Shown piece by piece: positions 55,237 to 63,063 of a stretch of 64,000 bases of DNA. Under the pieces are notes generated by a model that saw nothing but the letters and a program-made list of their open reading frames with translations, did no database searches and was not told the DNA's origin. The position numbers and the translations under genes are program-made. Position 1 is the stretch's first letter. Each line of letters starts with the position of its first letter. Source of the stretch: Corynebacterium marinum DSM 44953. Its GTDB lineage: Bacteria > Actinomycetota > Actinomycetes > Mycobacteriales > Mycobacteriaceae. The stretch is taken from assembly GCF_000835165.1 (NCBI RefSeq), contig NZ_CP007790.1, positions 2,356,001 through 2,420,000 of the forward strand. Reading direction: 5' to 3'.

Positions 55237-55914
55237 GTGAGCGACCTTCACGAATCCACCCACCACTACGGCGCCCAGGAGACTCCCGGCCCCGCCAACC
55301 TCCTGCTGGTCTGGGACGCCCCCAACCTGGACATGGGGCTCGGTGCCATCCTCGGCGGCCGCCCCACCGCTGCATACCGGCCGCGTTTCGACGCCATCGG
55401 CCGGTGGCTGCTCGCCCGCGCCGGGAAGCTCTCCCACGACACGGGCAGCCGTGTCGAGGCGGAGGCGACCGTGTTCACCAACGTCACCCCGGGCGGCGCG
55501 GACGTCGTCCGCCCCTGGGTCGAGGCGCTGCGCAACGTCGGTTTCGCGGTCTTCGCCAAGCCGAAGACGGACGAGGACTCCGACGTCGACCCCGACATGC
55601 TCGCCCACATCCGCCGCCGCCACGCCGAGGGCGTCCTGCGGGGGCTGGTCGTCGCGTCGGCCGACGGGCAGAACTTCAAGGAGACCATCGACGAGCTGAT
55701 CGCCGAGGGCCTTCCCGTCACCGTCCTCGGTTTCCACGAGCACGCCTCCTGGGCCGTGGGTTCCGACACGATCGACTTCGTCGACCTGGAGGAGATCACC
55801 GGCGTTTTCCGCGAGCCGTTGCCCCGCATCAGCCTGGACCAGCTCCCCGACGAGGGCGCCTGGCTCCAGCCCTTCCGCCCGCTGTCGGCCCTGCTCGCCG
55901 GCCGCAACCACTGA
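55237..55914 (+). CDS. NYN domain protein
   Basis: 225 residues from a GTG. The PIN/NYN nuclease-like fold is indicated by LLLVWDAPNLDMGLG with its first conserved Asp-x-x-N, a central KPKTDEDSDVDPDMLAHI acidic block and LVVASADGQNFKETID with the next Asp, then DTIDFVDLEEITG. These acidic residues would bind Mg2+ for RNA cleavage; activity is inference. It is the counterpart of Rv0207c between trmB and mmpL3. Its stop codon is inside a 15-base tandem duplication. Confidence 0.87.
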   Translation: MSDLHESTHHYGAQETPGPANLLLVWDAPNLDMGLGAILGGRPTAAYRPRFDAIGRWLLARAGKLSHDTGSRVEAEATVFTNVTPGGADVVRPWVEALRNVGFAVFAKPKTDEDSDVDPDMLAHIRRRHAEGVLRGLVVASADGQNFKETIDELIAEGLPVTVLGFHEHASWAVGSDTIDFVDLEEITGVFREPLPRISLDQLPDEGAWLQPFRPLSALLAGRNH

Positions 55915-55934
55915 CAGAACAACCACTGACAGAA
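55905..55934 (+). repeat. 15-base tandem duplication over a stop codon
   Basis: CAACCACTGACAGAA occurs twice back to back. The first copy encodes the last residues and stop of the NYN protein, and the second duplicates that codon context (Asn-His-stop) just before the MmpL ribosome site. A recent slippage event is likely; it moves the MmpL start 15 bases further from the stop. Confidence 0.9.
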
Positions 55935-55946
55935 AGGGGAAGGCCG

Positions 55947-58301
55947 ATGTTCGAGAAATGGGGACATTTTTCCTACCGCCACCGCCGCCTCGTACCCCTG
56001 ATCGTCATCGCCGCGATCCTGGTGCTCTACGTGGCTTTCGGTCTCCGGCTCGGCGACCGGATGAGCCAGGAGGGCTGGGACGACCCCGGTTCCAGCTCCA
56101 CCGCCGCCGCCGCCATCGAGATGGAGACCTTCGGGCGCGACAACAGCGGCGACGTCATCCTCATGTTCGAGGCCCCCGAGGGGCGCTCACTCAATGATCC
56201 GGCGACGTTCGGTGCCATCTCATCCCACCTGGAGGACCTGAAGTCCTCCCATCCGGGGGAGATCGCCCACGTCACCAGCTACTTCGACACCCGCAACGCC
56301 CAACTGATCAGCGAGGACGGATCCGTCGCCTTCGCCGCCGTCGGCCTCGCGGGCGACGGGGAGCAGACCCTGAAGGACTACCGCGCCATCGAGGATCTAC
56401 TGATCCCCGAGGATCTGCCCGGGGACGTGTCCACCCGGGTGGCGGGCTCCACCGCCGTCGCCGATTCCCTCGACGACGGCATGGCCGGCGACATCCTCCG
56501 GGCCGAGGTGGTCGCCCTGCCGCTGGTGGGACTGCTTCTGCTGGTGGTCTTCGGTTCCGTCGTGGCGGCGTTCATGCCCCTGATCGTCGGCGTCCTCTCC
56601 ATCGCCGGTTCGCTGGGCATCCTGTCCATCCTGGCGGGCACCGTCCAGGTCAACGTGTTCGCCCAGTCGGTGGTCACGCTCCTCGGCCTGGGCCTGGCCA
56701 TCGACTACGGCCTGTTCATGGTCTCCCGCTTCCGGGAGGAGTTGGACAAGGGCGTCAGTGTGCCCGAGGCGGTGGGCACCACCACCGCCACGGCCGGCAA
56801 GACGGTGGTGTTCTCTGCGGCGATGGTCGCGGTCGCACTCTCGGGCCTGCTGGTGTTCCCCCAGGCCTTCCTCAAGTCAGTGTCCTACGGCGCGATCTCG
56901 GCGGTGGGCCTCGCCGCCCTGCTGTCGGTGACGGTGCTGCCGGCCCTGTTCGGGCTGCTCGGCCCCAACATCGACAAGTGGTCCGTGCGCCGCACGAAAC
57001 GCACGGCCCGGAAGCTGGAGGACACCCTCTGGTACGGCATCCCCGCCTGGGCGATGCGCAACGCCAAGGTCGTCACGGTCGTCATCGCCGGCCTGCTCAT
57101 CGTGCTCACCCTGCCGCTGGCGGGCGTGAAGTTCGGCGGCATCAACGAGACCTACCTCCCGCCGGACAACGACGTCCGCGTGGCGCAGGACGACTTCAAC
57201 GACACCTTCCCCACCTTCCGCACCGAACCGGTGAAACTCGTGGTCACCGGCGCCACGGAGCAGCAGCTCGTGGACATCTACGTCCAGGCGCGCGACATCG
57301 AGGGCCTGAGCTCGCCGTTCACCCCCGACCAGGGCACCGTCGACGGCACGACGGTGCTCTCCGCCGGCATCCAGGACCGCGACCTCAACAGCGACGTCGT
57401 CGACCAGCTGCGTGCCATCGAGGCGCCGGAGGGCGTGAGCCTCTACATCGGCGGCACCCCCGCCATGGAGATCGAGTCCATCGAGGCGCTGATGGAGAAG
57501 CTGCCGTGGATGGCCGTCTACATCGTCATCGCCACGTTCCTGCTCATGGCGCTGGTCTTCGGCTCCCTGGTGCTGCCGGCGAAGGCGATCATCATGACGG
57601 TCCTCGGCCTGGGCGCGACCCTGGGCATCCTCACCGCCATGTTCGTCGGCGGCGTAGGCGCCGACCTGTTCAACTTCACCCCGGGCCCGCTGATGTCGCC
57701 GGTGCTGGTGCTCATCGTCGCCATCGTCTACGGCCTGTCCACGGACTACGAGGTCTTCCTCGTCTCCCGCATGGTCGAGGCCCGCGACAAGGGGAAATCC
57801 ACCGACGAGGCCATCCGTTGGGGCACCGCCCAGACGGGTTCCATCATCACCGCCGCAGCCCTGATCATGATCGTGGTGGCCGGCGCGTTCGGCTTCTCCG
57901 AGATCGTCATGATGAAGTACATCGCCTTCGGCATGATCTTCGCCCTGGCCATCGACGCCACCATCATCCGCATGATGCTGGTCCCCGCCGTCATGCACCT
58001 GCTGCGCGAGGACAACTGGTGGGCACCCGCCTTCGTCAAACGTGCCTACGCCCGCCTCGGCCACGGGGAGGCCCCGGCGCCAGCCGTGCCCGCGGCGTCC
58101 GCCGCAGGGACGGGGGAGCCGGTGGGCGTCGACAAGCACGAGGACCTCCTGCTGGACGATGAAGCCGTCTTCGTCGTCGACGAGACCGAAGCCGCCCGTG
58201 GTGGGCGCACCACCTCCGACGACGAGGGGCTCATCCCGTTCAGCGAACTGATGGCCCGGATCTCGGCCGACAGGGACGGCCCCCGCCAGCTGGGTCGCTG
58301 A
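55947..58301 (+). CDS. MmpL-family transporter (MmpL3/CmpL1 type)
   Basis: 784-residue RND-type membrane protein expected to flip trehalose monomycolate to the periplasm. It has 12 predicted helices with two large periplasmic loops (about residues 45-190 and 405-540). Both halves keep the proton-relay Asp-Tyr pairs, D253-Y254 in LGLAIDYGLFMVSRF and D600-Y601 in YGLSTDYEVFLVSRM, equivalent to the essential pairs of mycobacterial MmpL3. It lies next to trmB and the NYN gene as mmpL3 does. A cytoplasmic tail of about 85 residues, Ala/Glu/Asp-rich, follows the last helix. AAAGGGGAAGG before the ATG fixes the start. Confidence 0.9.
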   Translation: MFEKWGHFSYRHRRLVPLIVIAAILVLYVAFGLRLGDRMSQEGWDDPGSSSTAAAAIEMETFGRDNSGDVILMFEAPEGRSLNDPATFGAISSHLEDLKSSHPGEIAHVTSYFDTRNAQLISEDGSVAFAAVGLAGDGEQTLKDYRAIEDLLIPEDLPGDVSTRVAGSTAVADSLDDGMAGDILRAEVVALPLVGLLLLVVFGSVVAAFMPLIVGVLSIAGSLGILSILAGTVQVNVFAQSVVTLLGLGLAIDYGLFMVSRFREELDKGVSVPEAVGTTTATAGKTVVFSAAMVAVALSGLLVFPQAFLKSVSYGAISAVGLAALLSVTVLPALFGLLGPNIDKWSVRRTKRTARKLEDTLWYGIPAWAMRNAKVVTVVIAGLLIVLTLPLAGVKFGGINETYLPPDNDVRVAQDDFNDTFPTFRTEPVKLVVTGATEQQLVDIYVQARDIEGLSSPFTPDQGTVDGTTVLSAGIQDRDLNSDVVDQLRAIEAPEGVSLYIGGTPAMEIESIEALMEKLPWMAVYIVIATFLLMALVFGSLVLPAKAIIMTVLGLGATLGILTAMFVGGVGADLFNFTPGPLMSPVLVLIVAIVYGLSTDYEVFLVSRMVEARDKGKSTDEAIRWGTAQTGSIITAAALIMIVVAGAFGFSEIVMMKYIAFGMIFALAIDATIIRMMLVPAVMHLLREDNWWAPAFVKRAYARLGHGEAPAPAVPAASAAGTGEPVGVDKHEDLLLDDEAVFVVDETEAARGGRTTSDDEGLIPFSELMARISADRDGPRQLGR

Positions 58302-58302
58302 G

Positions 58303-59355
58303 GTGCTGCGTCGGATCGCCGCCAACCGGTGGGTACGGTGGCTCGGCCCCCTCGTGGTGCTGGTCATCCTCATCGTGGCTTTCCGCGACCAGCTGCCCTT
58401 CCTCGGCGACGGCGTCCGGCGACTCCGTGACGCCGAGCCGGCGGGTGTGCTCCTGGCCGTGACCGCCGCCTTCCTGGCACTGTTCGCCATGGCTGAGGTC
58501 ATGCGGCTGCTTCTCGACGCCGGCGGAACCCGGGTCTCCCCCCACCGGACCACCGGACTCACGATCGCCTCCAACGCCTGGTCCACCTCCTTGCCCGGCG
58601 GCCCCGCCTTCTCGGCGGTGTTCACCTACCAGGTGCAGCGCAGCTGGGGGGCGAGCCGCCTCCTGTGCGGCTGGTTCCTGGTGCTCAGTTCCGCGGTCTC
58701 CACGATGTGGCTGGTCCTCATCGGTGTCTCCGGTGTCTTCTTCCTCGGCGCACGGGTCAGCGTGTGGTCCCTGTTGATCACCCTCGCCGCCATGACCGCC
58801 CTGTCCTGGACGGTCTACTGGGCCTCGCACCACCCGGCGCAGCTCGAACGGTGGATCCGCACCCTGCTTCCGGCGCTCAACCGGGCGCGTCGGCGCCCCA
58901 GTGGTGAGGGGGTTGAATCAGCAGTCTCCCAGATCCACCAGTTCGACACTTTCCACCTGAGCCGGGGCCGCTTCCTGACGGTCGCGGGCTGGTCCCTGCT
59001 CAACCGGCTCATCGACGCCTTCACCCTCTACGCCTGCGTGTGGGCCGTCACGGGTACGACCCCCGGCCTGGAGTCCGCCCCCGACCAGACCACGGTCATG
59101 GGTGTGCTGCTGGCCTACACCACGGCCAAACTGGCCGGCTCCGCCCAGGTCACCCCCGGCGGCGTGGGCACGGTGGATGCGGTGATCATCGCCACCCTGG
59201 TCGCCGTCGGAATGACAGCGGTCGACGCCACGGGCGTGGCCGTGGTCTACCGCCTCATCTCCTTCGCCCTGACCACCATCGTCGGATGGGTGATCTACTT
59301 CCTCTCCTACGCGGGCCGGGAGACCGGGGAACCGGCGTTAGAGTTGGAGTCATGA
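58303..59355 (+). CDS. Flippase-like (lysylphosphatidylglycerol synthase TM-domain) protein
   Basis: 350 residues from a GTG one base after the MmpL stop. Eight or so helices with the family blocks LGDGVRRLRDAEPAGVLLAV, ASNAWSTSLPGGPAFSAVFTYQ and AQVTPGGVGTVDAVIIATLVA (the P-G-G-x-G motif) of the AglD/MprF-N-like UPF0104 superfamily. Members are suspected lipid or lipid-sugar flippases. Its fixed spot after an MmpL gene suggests an envelope-lipid role; the substrate is unknown. It overlaps the DUF3054 gene by four bases. Confidence 0.83.
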   Translation: MLRRIAANRWVRWLGPLVVLVILIVAFRDQLPFLGDGVRRLRDAEPAGVLLAVTAAFLALFAMAEVMRLLLDAGGTRVSPHRTTGLTIASNAWSTSLPGGPAFSAVFTYQVQRSWGASRLLCGWFLVLSSAVSTMWLVLIGVSGVFFLGARVSVWSLLITLAAMTALSWTVYWASHHPAQLERWIRTLLPALNRARRRPSGEGVESAVSQIHQFDTFHLSRGRFLTVAGWSLLNRLIDAFTLYACVWAVTGTTPGLESAPDQTTVMGVLLAYTTAKLAGSAQVTPGGVGTVDAVIIATLVAVGMTAVDATGVAVVYRLISFALTTIVGWVIYFLSYAGRETGEPALELES

Positions 59356-59723
59356 CAAGGATCTCCGCGCTGTCCGCCGACGTGATCGCCATCGCCGTCT
59401 TCGCACTCTTCGCCCGCATCGCCCACCAGACCGACGACATGCCGTTGAACGTCGCCGGCTGGTTGTCCACCCTGTGGCCCTTCCTGGTGGGTGTCGCGCT
59501 GGCCTGGGCCGCCATCGCCCTCGCCGGCTGGAACGGCGCCCGGGTCGCGCCGGCCGGGGTCACCACCTGGGTGATCACCGCAGCGGTGGGCCTGGGTATC
59601 TGGAGCCTGCGCAACGGCGAGCTCCCCCACTGGTCCTTCATCCTCGTCGCCGCGGTGATGTCCGGCCTGCTCATGCTCGGCTGGCGCGCGGTCGCTGCCG
59701 CGGTGGGCCGCAGGCGCACCTGA
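59352..59723 (+). CDS. DUF3054 membrane protein
   Basis: 123 residues, four hydrophobic segments (ADVIAIAVFALFARIAHQ, WPFLVGVALAWAAIALAGW, AGVTTWVITAAVGLGIWSL, FILVAAVMSGLLMLGW). The pattern matches DUF3054, an actinobacterial family without known function. The ATG overlaps the preceding stop in an ATGA junction. It ends the trmB-mmpL run and is followed by a hairpin. Confidence 0.85.
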   Translation: MTRISALSADVIAIAVFALFARIAHQTDDMPLNVAGWLSTLWPFLVGVALAWAAIALAGWNGARVAPAGVTTWVITAAVGLGIWSLRNGELPHWSFILVAAVMSGLLMLGWRAVAAAVGRRRT

Positions 59724-59761
59724 GTCGGAGCCCCGGGCTTCAGGAGGAACCCCCGGAATCA

Positions 59762-59804
59762 CGGCAACCCCGGCCCTGCACGGAGCGGGTGACCGGGGTT
59801 GCCG
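59762..59804. terminator. Convergent-transcript hairpin after DUF3054
   Basis: CGGCAACCCCGG (59762-59773) and CCGGGGTTGCCG (59793-59804), perfect 12-base arms around 19 bases. It lies between the DUF3054 stop and the stop of the minus-strand microprotein, so it can serve both. A small GAGCT-AGG-AGCTC hairpin follows at 59814-59826. Confidence 0.72.
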
Positions 59805-59816
59805 ATGACCTCTGAG

Positions 59817-59906
59817 CTAGGAGCTCAGGGAGTGGGTGATCTGGTTGACGAACATGACGATGTAGTTGATGATGTCGCCGGCCAGGTCCAGAACGCTACT
59901 CAGCAT
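59817..59906 (-). CDS. 29-residue amphipathic microprotein
   Basis: ATG at 59906 with AAGGAG eight bases upstream, then 29 codons and TAG. The peptide is one helix with hydrophobic Leu/Ile/Val/Met/Phe alternating with Asp, Asn, His and Ser, ending HSLSS. It lacks an export signal. Corynebacterial porins PorA/PorH and related surface peptides are short amphipathic helices made without signal peptides, so a small pore or surface peptide is possible, but length (29 against about 45-57) and sequence give no direct match. A terminator follows at 59804-59762 and a striking palindrome lies 50-93 bases upstream. Confidence 0.65.
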   Translation of the reverse strand: MLSSVLDLAGDIINYIVMFVNQITHSLSS

Positions 59907-59955
59907 GGGGAGTTCTCCTTACGCGGTTGTCGAGCGGTTACGTTGGGTACATCGT

Positions 59956-59999
59956 CCCGGGAAACCGGATCCGTTACATGACGGATCCGAAAACCCGGG
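59956..59999. promoter_or_regulatory. 44-base composite palindrome
   Basis: Nested inverted repeats with one centre: CCCGGG (59956-59961) with CCCGGG (59994-59999), and CGGATCCGT (59966-59974) with ACGGATCCG (59981-59989), six bases at the centre and four-base A-rich spacers between. It lies 59 bases beyond the glycosidase stop and 50 bases before the microprotein ATG (both minus strand). It may be a double operator, a transcript hairpin ending the glycosidase message, or a leader structure. No U-run follows. Confidence 0.65.
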
Positions 60000-60058
60000 T
60001 GGATCCCCCACCGGCCGATGGCCGGATCATACTCCGTGACACCATACCGGCAGCCGTC

Positions 60059-61183
60059 TCAGTCCCCGAATTTCCGACTGCACTCCCCCGCCGCGTCCCG
60101 GAGATCGAGAAAAGCGGGTTTCGGGTCACCCGGCCCGACCATCAGACCGAAATAGGATTCCGATTCCTCCGCTCCGAGGTCGATGTCGTGCATCGTGTAC
60201 ATGAAGATCGGCCCCAGGCGCGGATCCGCGACGGTCAGCCGCAGTGCCTCCACCACCATGTCCGCCTGGTCCCGTTCACTCACCCCGCGGTCACCACCGG
60301 TGGGGGCGCCATATTCCGTCAACCAGATCATCTTGTCCCCGTCACCCCGGGCGGCCATCAGGCTCTTGACCTCGTTCAACCTGCGGAATGCGTTCCATTC
60401 TGAAGTGCCCGACGGCAGCTCGGGGAAGGAGTAGGGGTGCATGCCCACCGCATCGGCATATCGCATCACACCGGTCTCGTAGAGCCGTTCCAGGTATTCC
60501 AGATCGTCGAGGGAGTAACCCGCCACATTGTCGGCGGGGGCCAGACCGGCGGAGACGATATGGGCACCCGGGTCTTCCGCCGCGATCCTCGGCGCCGCCG
60601 CCGCCAGAAGCTCAGCGTAGGCGTCCGGGTCCGGGTCCGGCCAGAACCTGGCCAGGTTCGGCTCGTTCCAGATTTCGTAGGCGTCCACGCGGTCCCCGTA
60701 ACGTTCCGCGACCTCACCGGCGAACCTCCCGAATTCACCGGCAGCTCCACTGCCCCGCTCACCGAAGCCCCCGAGCCAACCCGGGTGGGTCTGGATCAGC
60801 ATCAGGGGGGTCAGCCCCGCCTCAACCGCGGCATCGACGCGCTGATCGAGGCCGTCCCACGCGTACACCCCCCGCCCGGGTTCGATGTCCTTCCAGACCG
60901 CCGACAACCTGATCCAGGTGGATCCCAGGAGAACCTGTTCATCCACCATGGCCCGAAAATCCCGGTCGGACAGCTCCTCCCAGGCGGCCGGCCCCGCGAT
61001 CCCCAGTTCAGGGCAGCCGGACACGACCTCCTCCGGCATCGTCACGCGGGTGTGTTCGCCGGGGCCTGAGGTGGAGGTCGAGATGACGACCACCAGGGCC
61101 ATCGACACCATGACGGCAAGGGCGACAATAACCCAACTTCTCCGGTCCGAGTGCCTCCCCGGTGCCCCGACGGTGTCAGCCAC
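60059..61183 (-). CDS. Membrane-anchored clan GH-A glycosidase (PslG/GH39-GH5-like)
   Basis: 374 residues from a GTG. A basic head and one hydrophobic helix (about residues 17-35) act as signal anchor; the rest is an extracytoplasmic TIM barrel. The acid/base Glu is in DAYEIWNEPN (N-E-P motif) and the likely nucleophile Glu in KMIWLTEYGAPTGG, diagnostic of clan GH-A. Overall layout resembles GH39-type enzymes, such as PslG, that trim or process exopolysaccharide in their own biosynthetic operons. It overlaps the upstream glycosyltransferase gene by eight bases, so the two are coupled. Substrate is unknown. Confidence 0.82.
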   Translation of the reverse strand: MADTVGAPGRHSDRRSWVIVALAVMVSMALVVVISTSTSGPGEHTRVTMPEEVVSGCPELGIAGPAAWEELSDRDFRAMVDEQVLLGSTWIRLSAVWKDIEPGRGVYAWDGLDQRVDAAVEAGLTPLMLIQTHPGWLGGFGERGSGAAGEFGRFAGEVAERYGDRVDAYEIWNEPNLARFWPDPDPDAYAELLAAAAPRIAAEDPGAHIVSAGLAPADNVAGYSLDDLEYLERLYETGVMRYADAVGMHPYSFPELPSGTSEWNAFRRLNEVKSLMAARGDGDKMIWLTEYGAPTGGDRGVSERDQADMVVEALRLTVADPRLGPIFMYTMHDIDLGAEESESYFGLMVGPGDPKPAFLDLRDAAGECSRKFGD

Positions 61184-62279
61184 GGGACAAAGCCTCCAGC
61201 ATCGCGGGGACGGTGGTCTTCGCGTCATGACGTGCCAGCACCGCGGAACGGGCGGTGTCCCGCAGCTCACGGGCCAACACGGGGTCGTCGAGAAGAGTGC
61301 GGATCGCCTCCGCCAGGGCGGGTGCATCCTCCGGCGGAACCAGGATCCCCGCCCCTCCCCGCAGGTATTCGGCGGCACCACCGTGATCGGTGGCGACGAC
61401 AGGCACACCGTGGGCCATGGCCTCGAGAACCCCCAACGGTCCCGCCTCGGGGGAGGTTGAGGCGGAGACGAGGACATCCCAACGAGGAAGCACATCCCGC
61501 TTGTCGACGTGCCCGAGAAAATGCACCCTGCCGGCCAGGTCCGGCTGCGCGGCGCGTGCCCGGAGCAACCTTTCAAATTCCTCCGACCCGGGAAAGGCGG
61601 TGCCCGCGATGTCCAGCTGAACGTCCGGCAACTGCGCCAGCGCCTCGAGGAGGACGTCCTGTCCCTTCCATTCCGTCAGCACCGCCAGGATCCCGGCGAC
61701 GGGACGACCTGGAACGCGGGCAGTGCCGCCGCTCATCTCCTCCGGGACGACAACTCCGTTCGGTCGCACGACGGTCCTGCGCACCCGAGCCCGGATCGAG
61801 TCGGCGGTGACCTGCGAAACCGCGACCGCCACTGTCAGGGCGTGTGCCCCGAGGCGGAGCGCCGTCCGCTGTTTCCGGGAATGGATGGTGTCATGGACCA
61901 GCCAGGAAACCCGGGGCCGCCGGTCCGGACGGAGGGAGTGCAGCGGGAACGCCAACCCGATCGCAGGCAGAGCGAATGTCGAGTTGACGATCACCGCCTC
62001 GGCGCCCCGAGCCGCGCGGCGGACCCGCCGCGCAGTCCTCCACCAGTCGCGGGGGAGCGAAGCCACGGCCCGGAGGCGACGCACCCCGCGCTCCCCACCC
62101 AAGCGGTGAAGAGGAACAGGGACGTGCACGATTCCTGCGCCGAAGCTCTCCGGAAGCGCCCCTGGCGGGCAGAGGAGAGTCACCCGATGACCGTCAGCCA
62201 CCGCTGTCTTCAGCAGTTCAGCGAGGACCCTCTCCGCCCCTGAAACTTCCGCGCCTGCATTCACCGCCAGGATGTGCAT
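61176..62279 (-). CDS. GT4-family glycosyltransferase of the exopolysaccharide locus
   Basis: 367 residues. Donor-binding region WDVLVSASTSPEAGPLGVLEAMAHGVPVVATDHGG carries the E-x7-E pair, and the N-terminus ILAVNAGAEVSGAERVLAELLKTA is typical of GT4. No membrane helix. The ATG has GGAGG seven bases upstream, which overrides the longer frame. It is co-translated with the glycosidase downstream and is divergent, across a 784-base non-coding stretch, from an initiating sugar transferase, so it likely adds a later sugar to the same lipid-linked polymer. Confidence 0.87.
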   Translation of the reverse strand: MHILAVNAGAEVSGAERVLAELLKTAVADGHRVTLLCPPGALPESFGAGIVHVPVPLHRLGGERGVRRLRAVASLPRDWWRTARRVRRAARGAEAVIVNSTFALPAIGLAFPLHSLRPDRRPRVSWLVHDTIHSRKQRTALRLGAHALTVAVAVSQVTADSIRARVRRTVVRPNGVVVPEEMSGGTARVPGRPVAGILAVLTEWKGQDVLLEALAQLPDVQLDIAGTAFPGSEEFERLLRARAAQPDLAGRVHFLGHVDKRDVLPRWDVLVSASTSPEAGPLGVLEAMAHGVPVVATDHGGAAEYLRGGAGILVPPEDAPALAEAIRTLLDDPVLARELRDTARSAVLARHDAKTTVPAMLEALSRG

Positions 62280-63063
62280 GGTGGAACCTCCAAGGTTCTC
62301 GGCTCCCCATGTATTACCCGTGGAGTGGGCGCAGGTCTCCCTAACCACCCAGATCGCGCGTGTCCGGACTCTGGAGGAGCGATTCAAGTTCATTCTTGAG
62401 CTAACCGCAACACTACCCCACCCCCGAGTGCGGGCAAGCCCCCGGAAACACCTCACAGGCCCCGCACACACGTACGCATCAGTCCACCACTCCCCCTGAC
62501 CCCCGGACCCGGGAACCGGCGCCCGGGCACCCCGGAGAAACAACTGGACACAACCATGCCCCGAGCGACTGCCGGCCGCCCCGGCCGGACCGCCATGCAG
62601 CACAGACCACCGCAGGGAAGGGAAAGGAAAGAGGAGACCCCCCCCAGAAAGCACCCCCCATACCCGCCCACTGAATGAAAAATCTTCTCAGCTTAAGAGA
62701 CTGCTGAGATGCCCAAGTCAAGCAACAGATCCGCCATTGTGCCAGCACACAACATGCCGTTCCCGAGGAAACTATCCTGCACTAGTTTCTCCGGAAAGTC
62801 GATTCGGTGAGGGTGGTGATCCTATAATGAACCTACAACTGGACAAACCGCCGGACAGCAGCTAGTCGCCCCCTCGTGAAGGACGACCCATCTGACCTTC
62901 CGACAGGAGCACATGCCGCCAACCGGCCCGAGCCGCTCGCCGGACTAATTCGCCCGCAGCAAGAACGCCCGATGAACTGTCGGGTTAAAGCAAGTGTTCT
63001 AACGTTTGACTGGCCGCTTCCCGGAAGCAGGCAAGTCTCCTGTACGGAAGTCAGTGGAGTTTA
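62280..63063. promoter_or_regulatory. 784-base control region of the exopolysaccharide locus
   Basis: No credible gene. Visible features: a purine tract (62614-62637) running into eight C residues (62638-62645); a hairpin TCTCAGC/GCTGAGA (62686-62709); a perfect TATAAT (62823-62828) with no clear -35, the best plus-strand promoter, giving a leader of about 230 bases; an 11-codon frame behind AGGAG (62913-62948); and a CCCGA/TCGGG stem at 62968-62984. It is more AT-rich near 62670-62860 than the surrounding genes. Control of the sugar transferase operon on plus and of the glycosyltransferase on minus is the expected role. Confidence 0.55.

Noticed and set aside
62453..62748. Short minus-strand frames in the exopolysaccharide control region
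   Set aside because: No ribosome sites, Gly/Trp/Cys-rich random-looking translations arising from the C- and purine-rich tracts.
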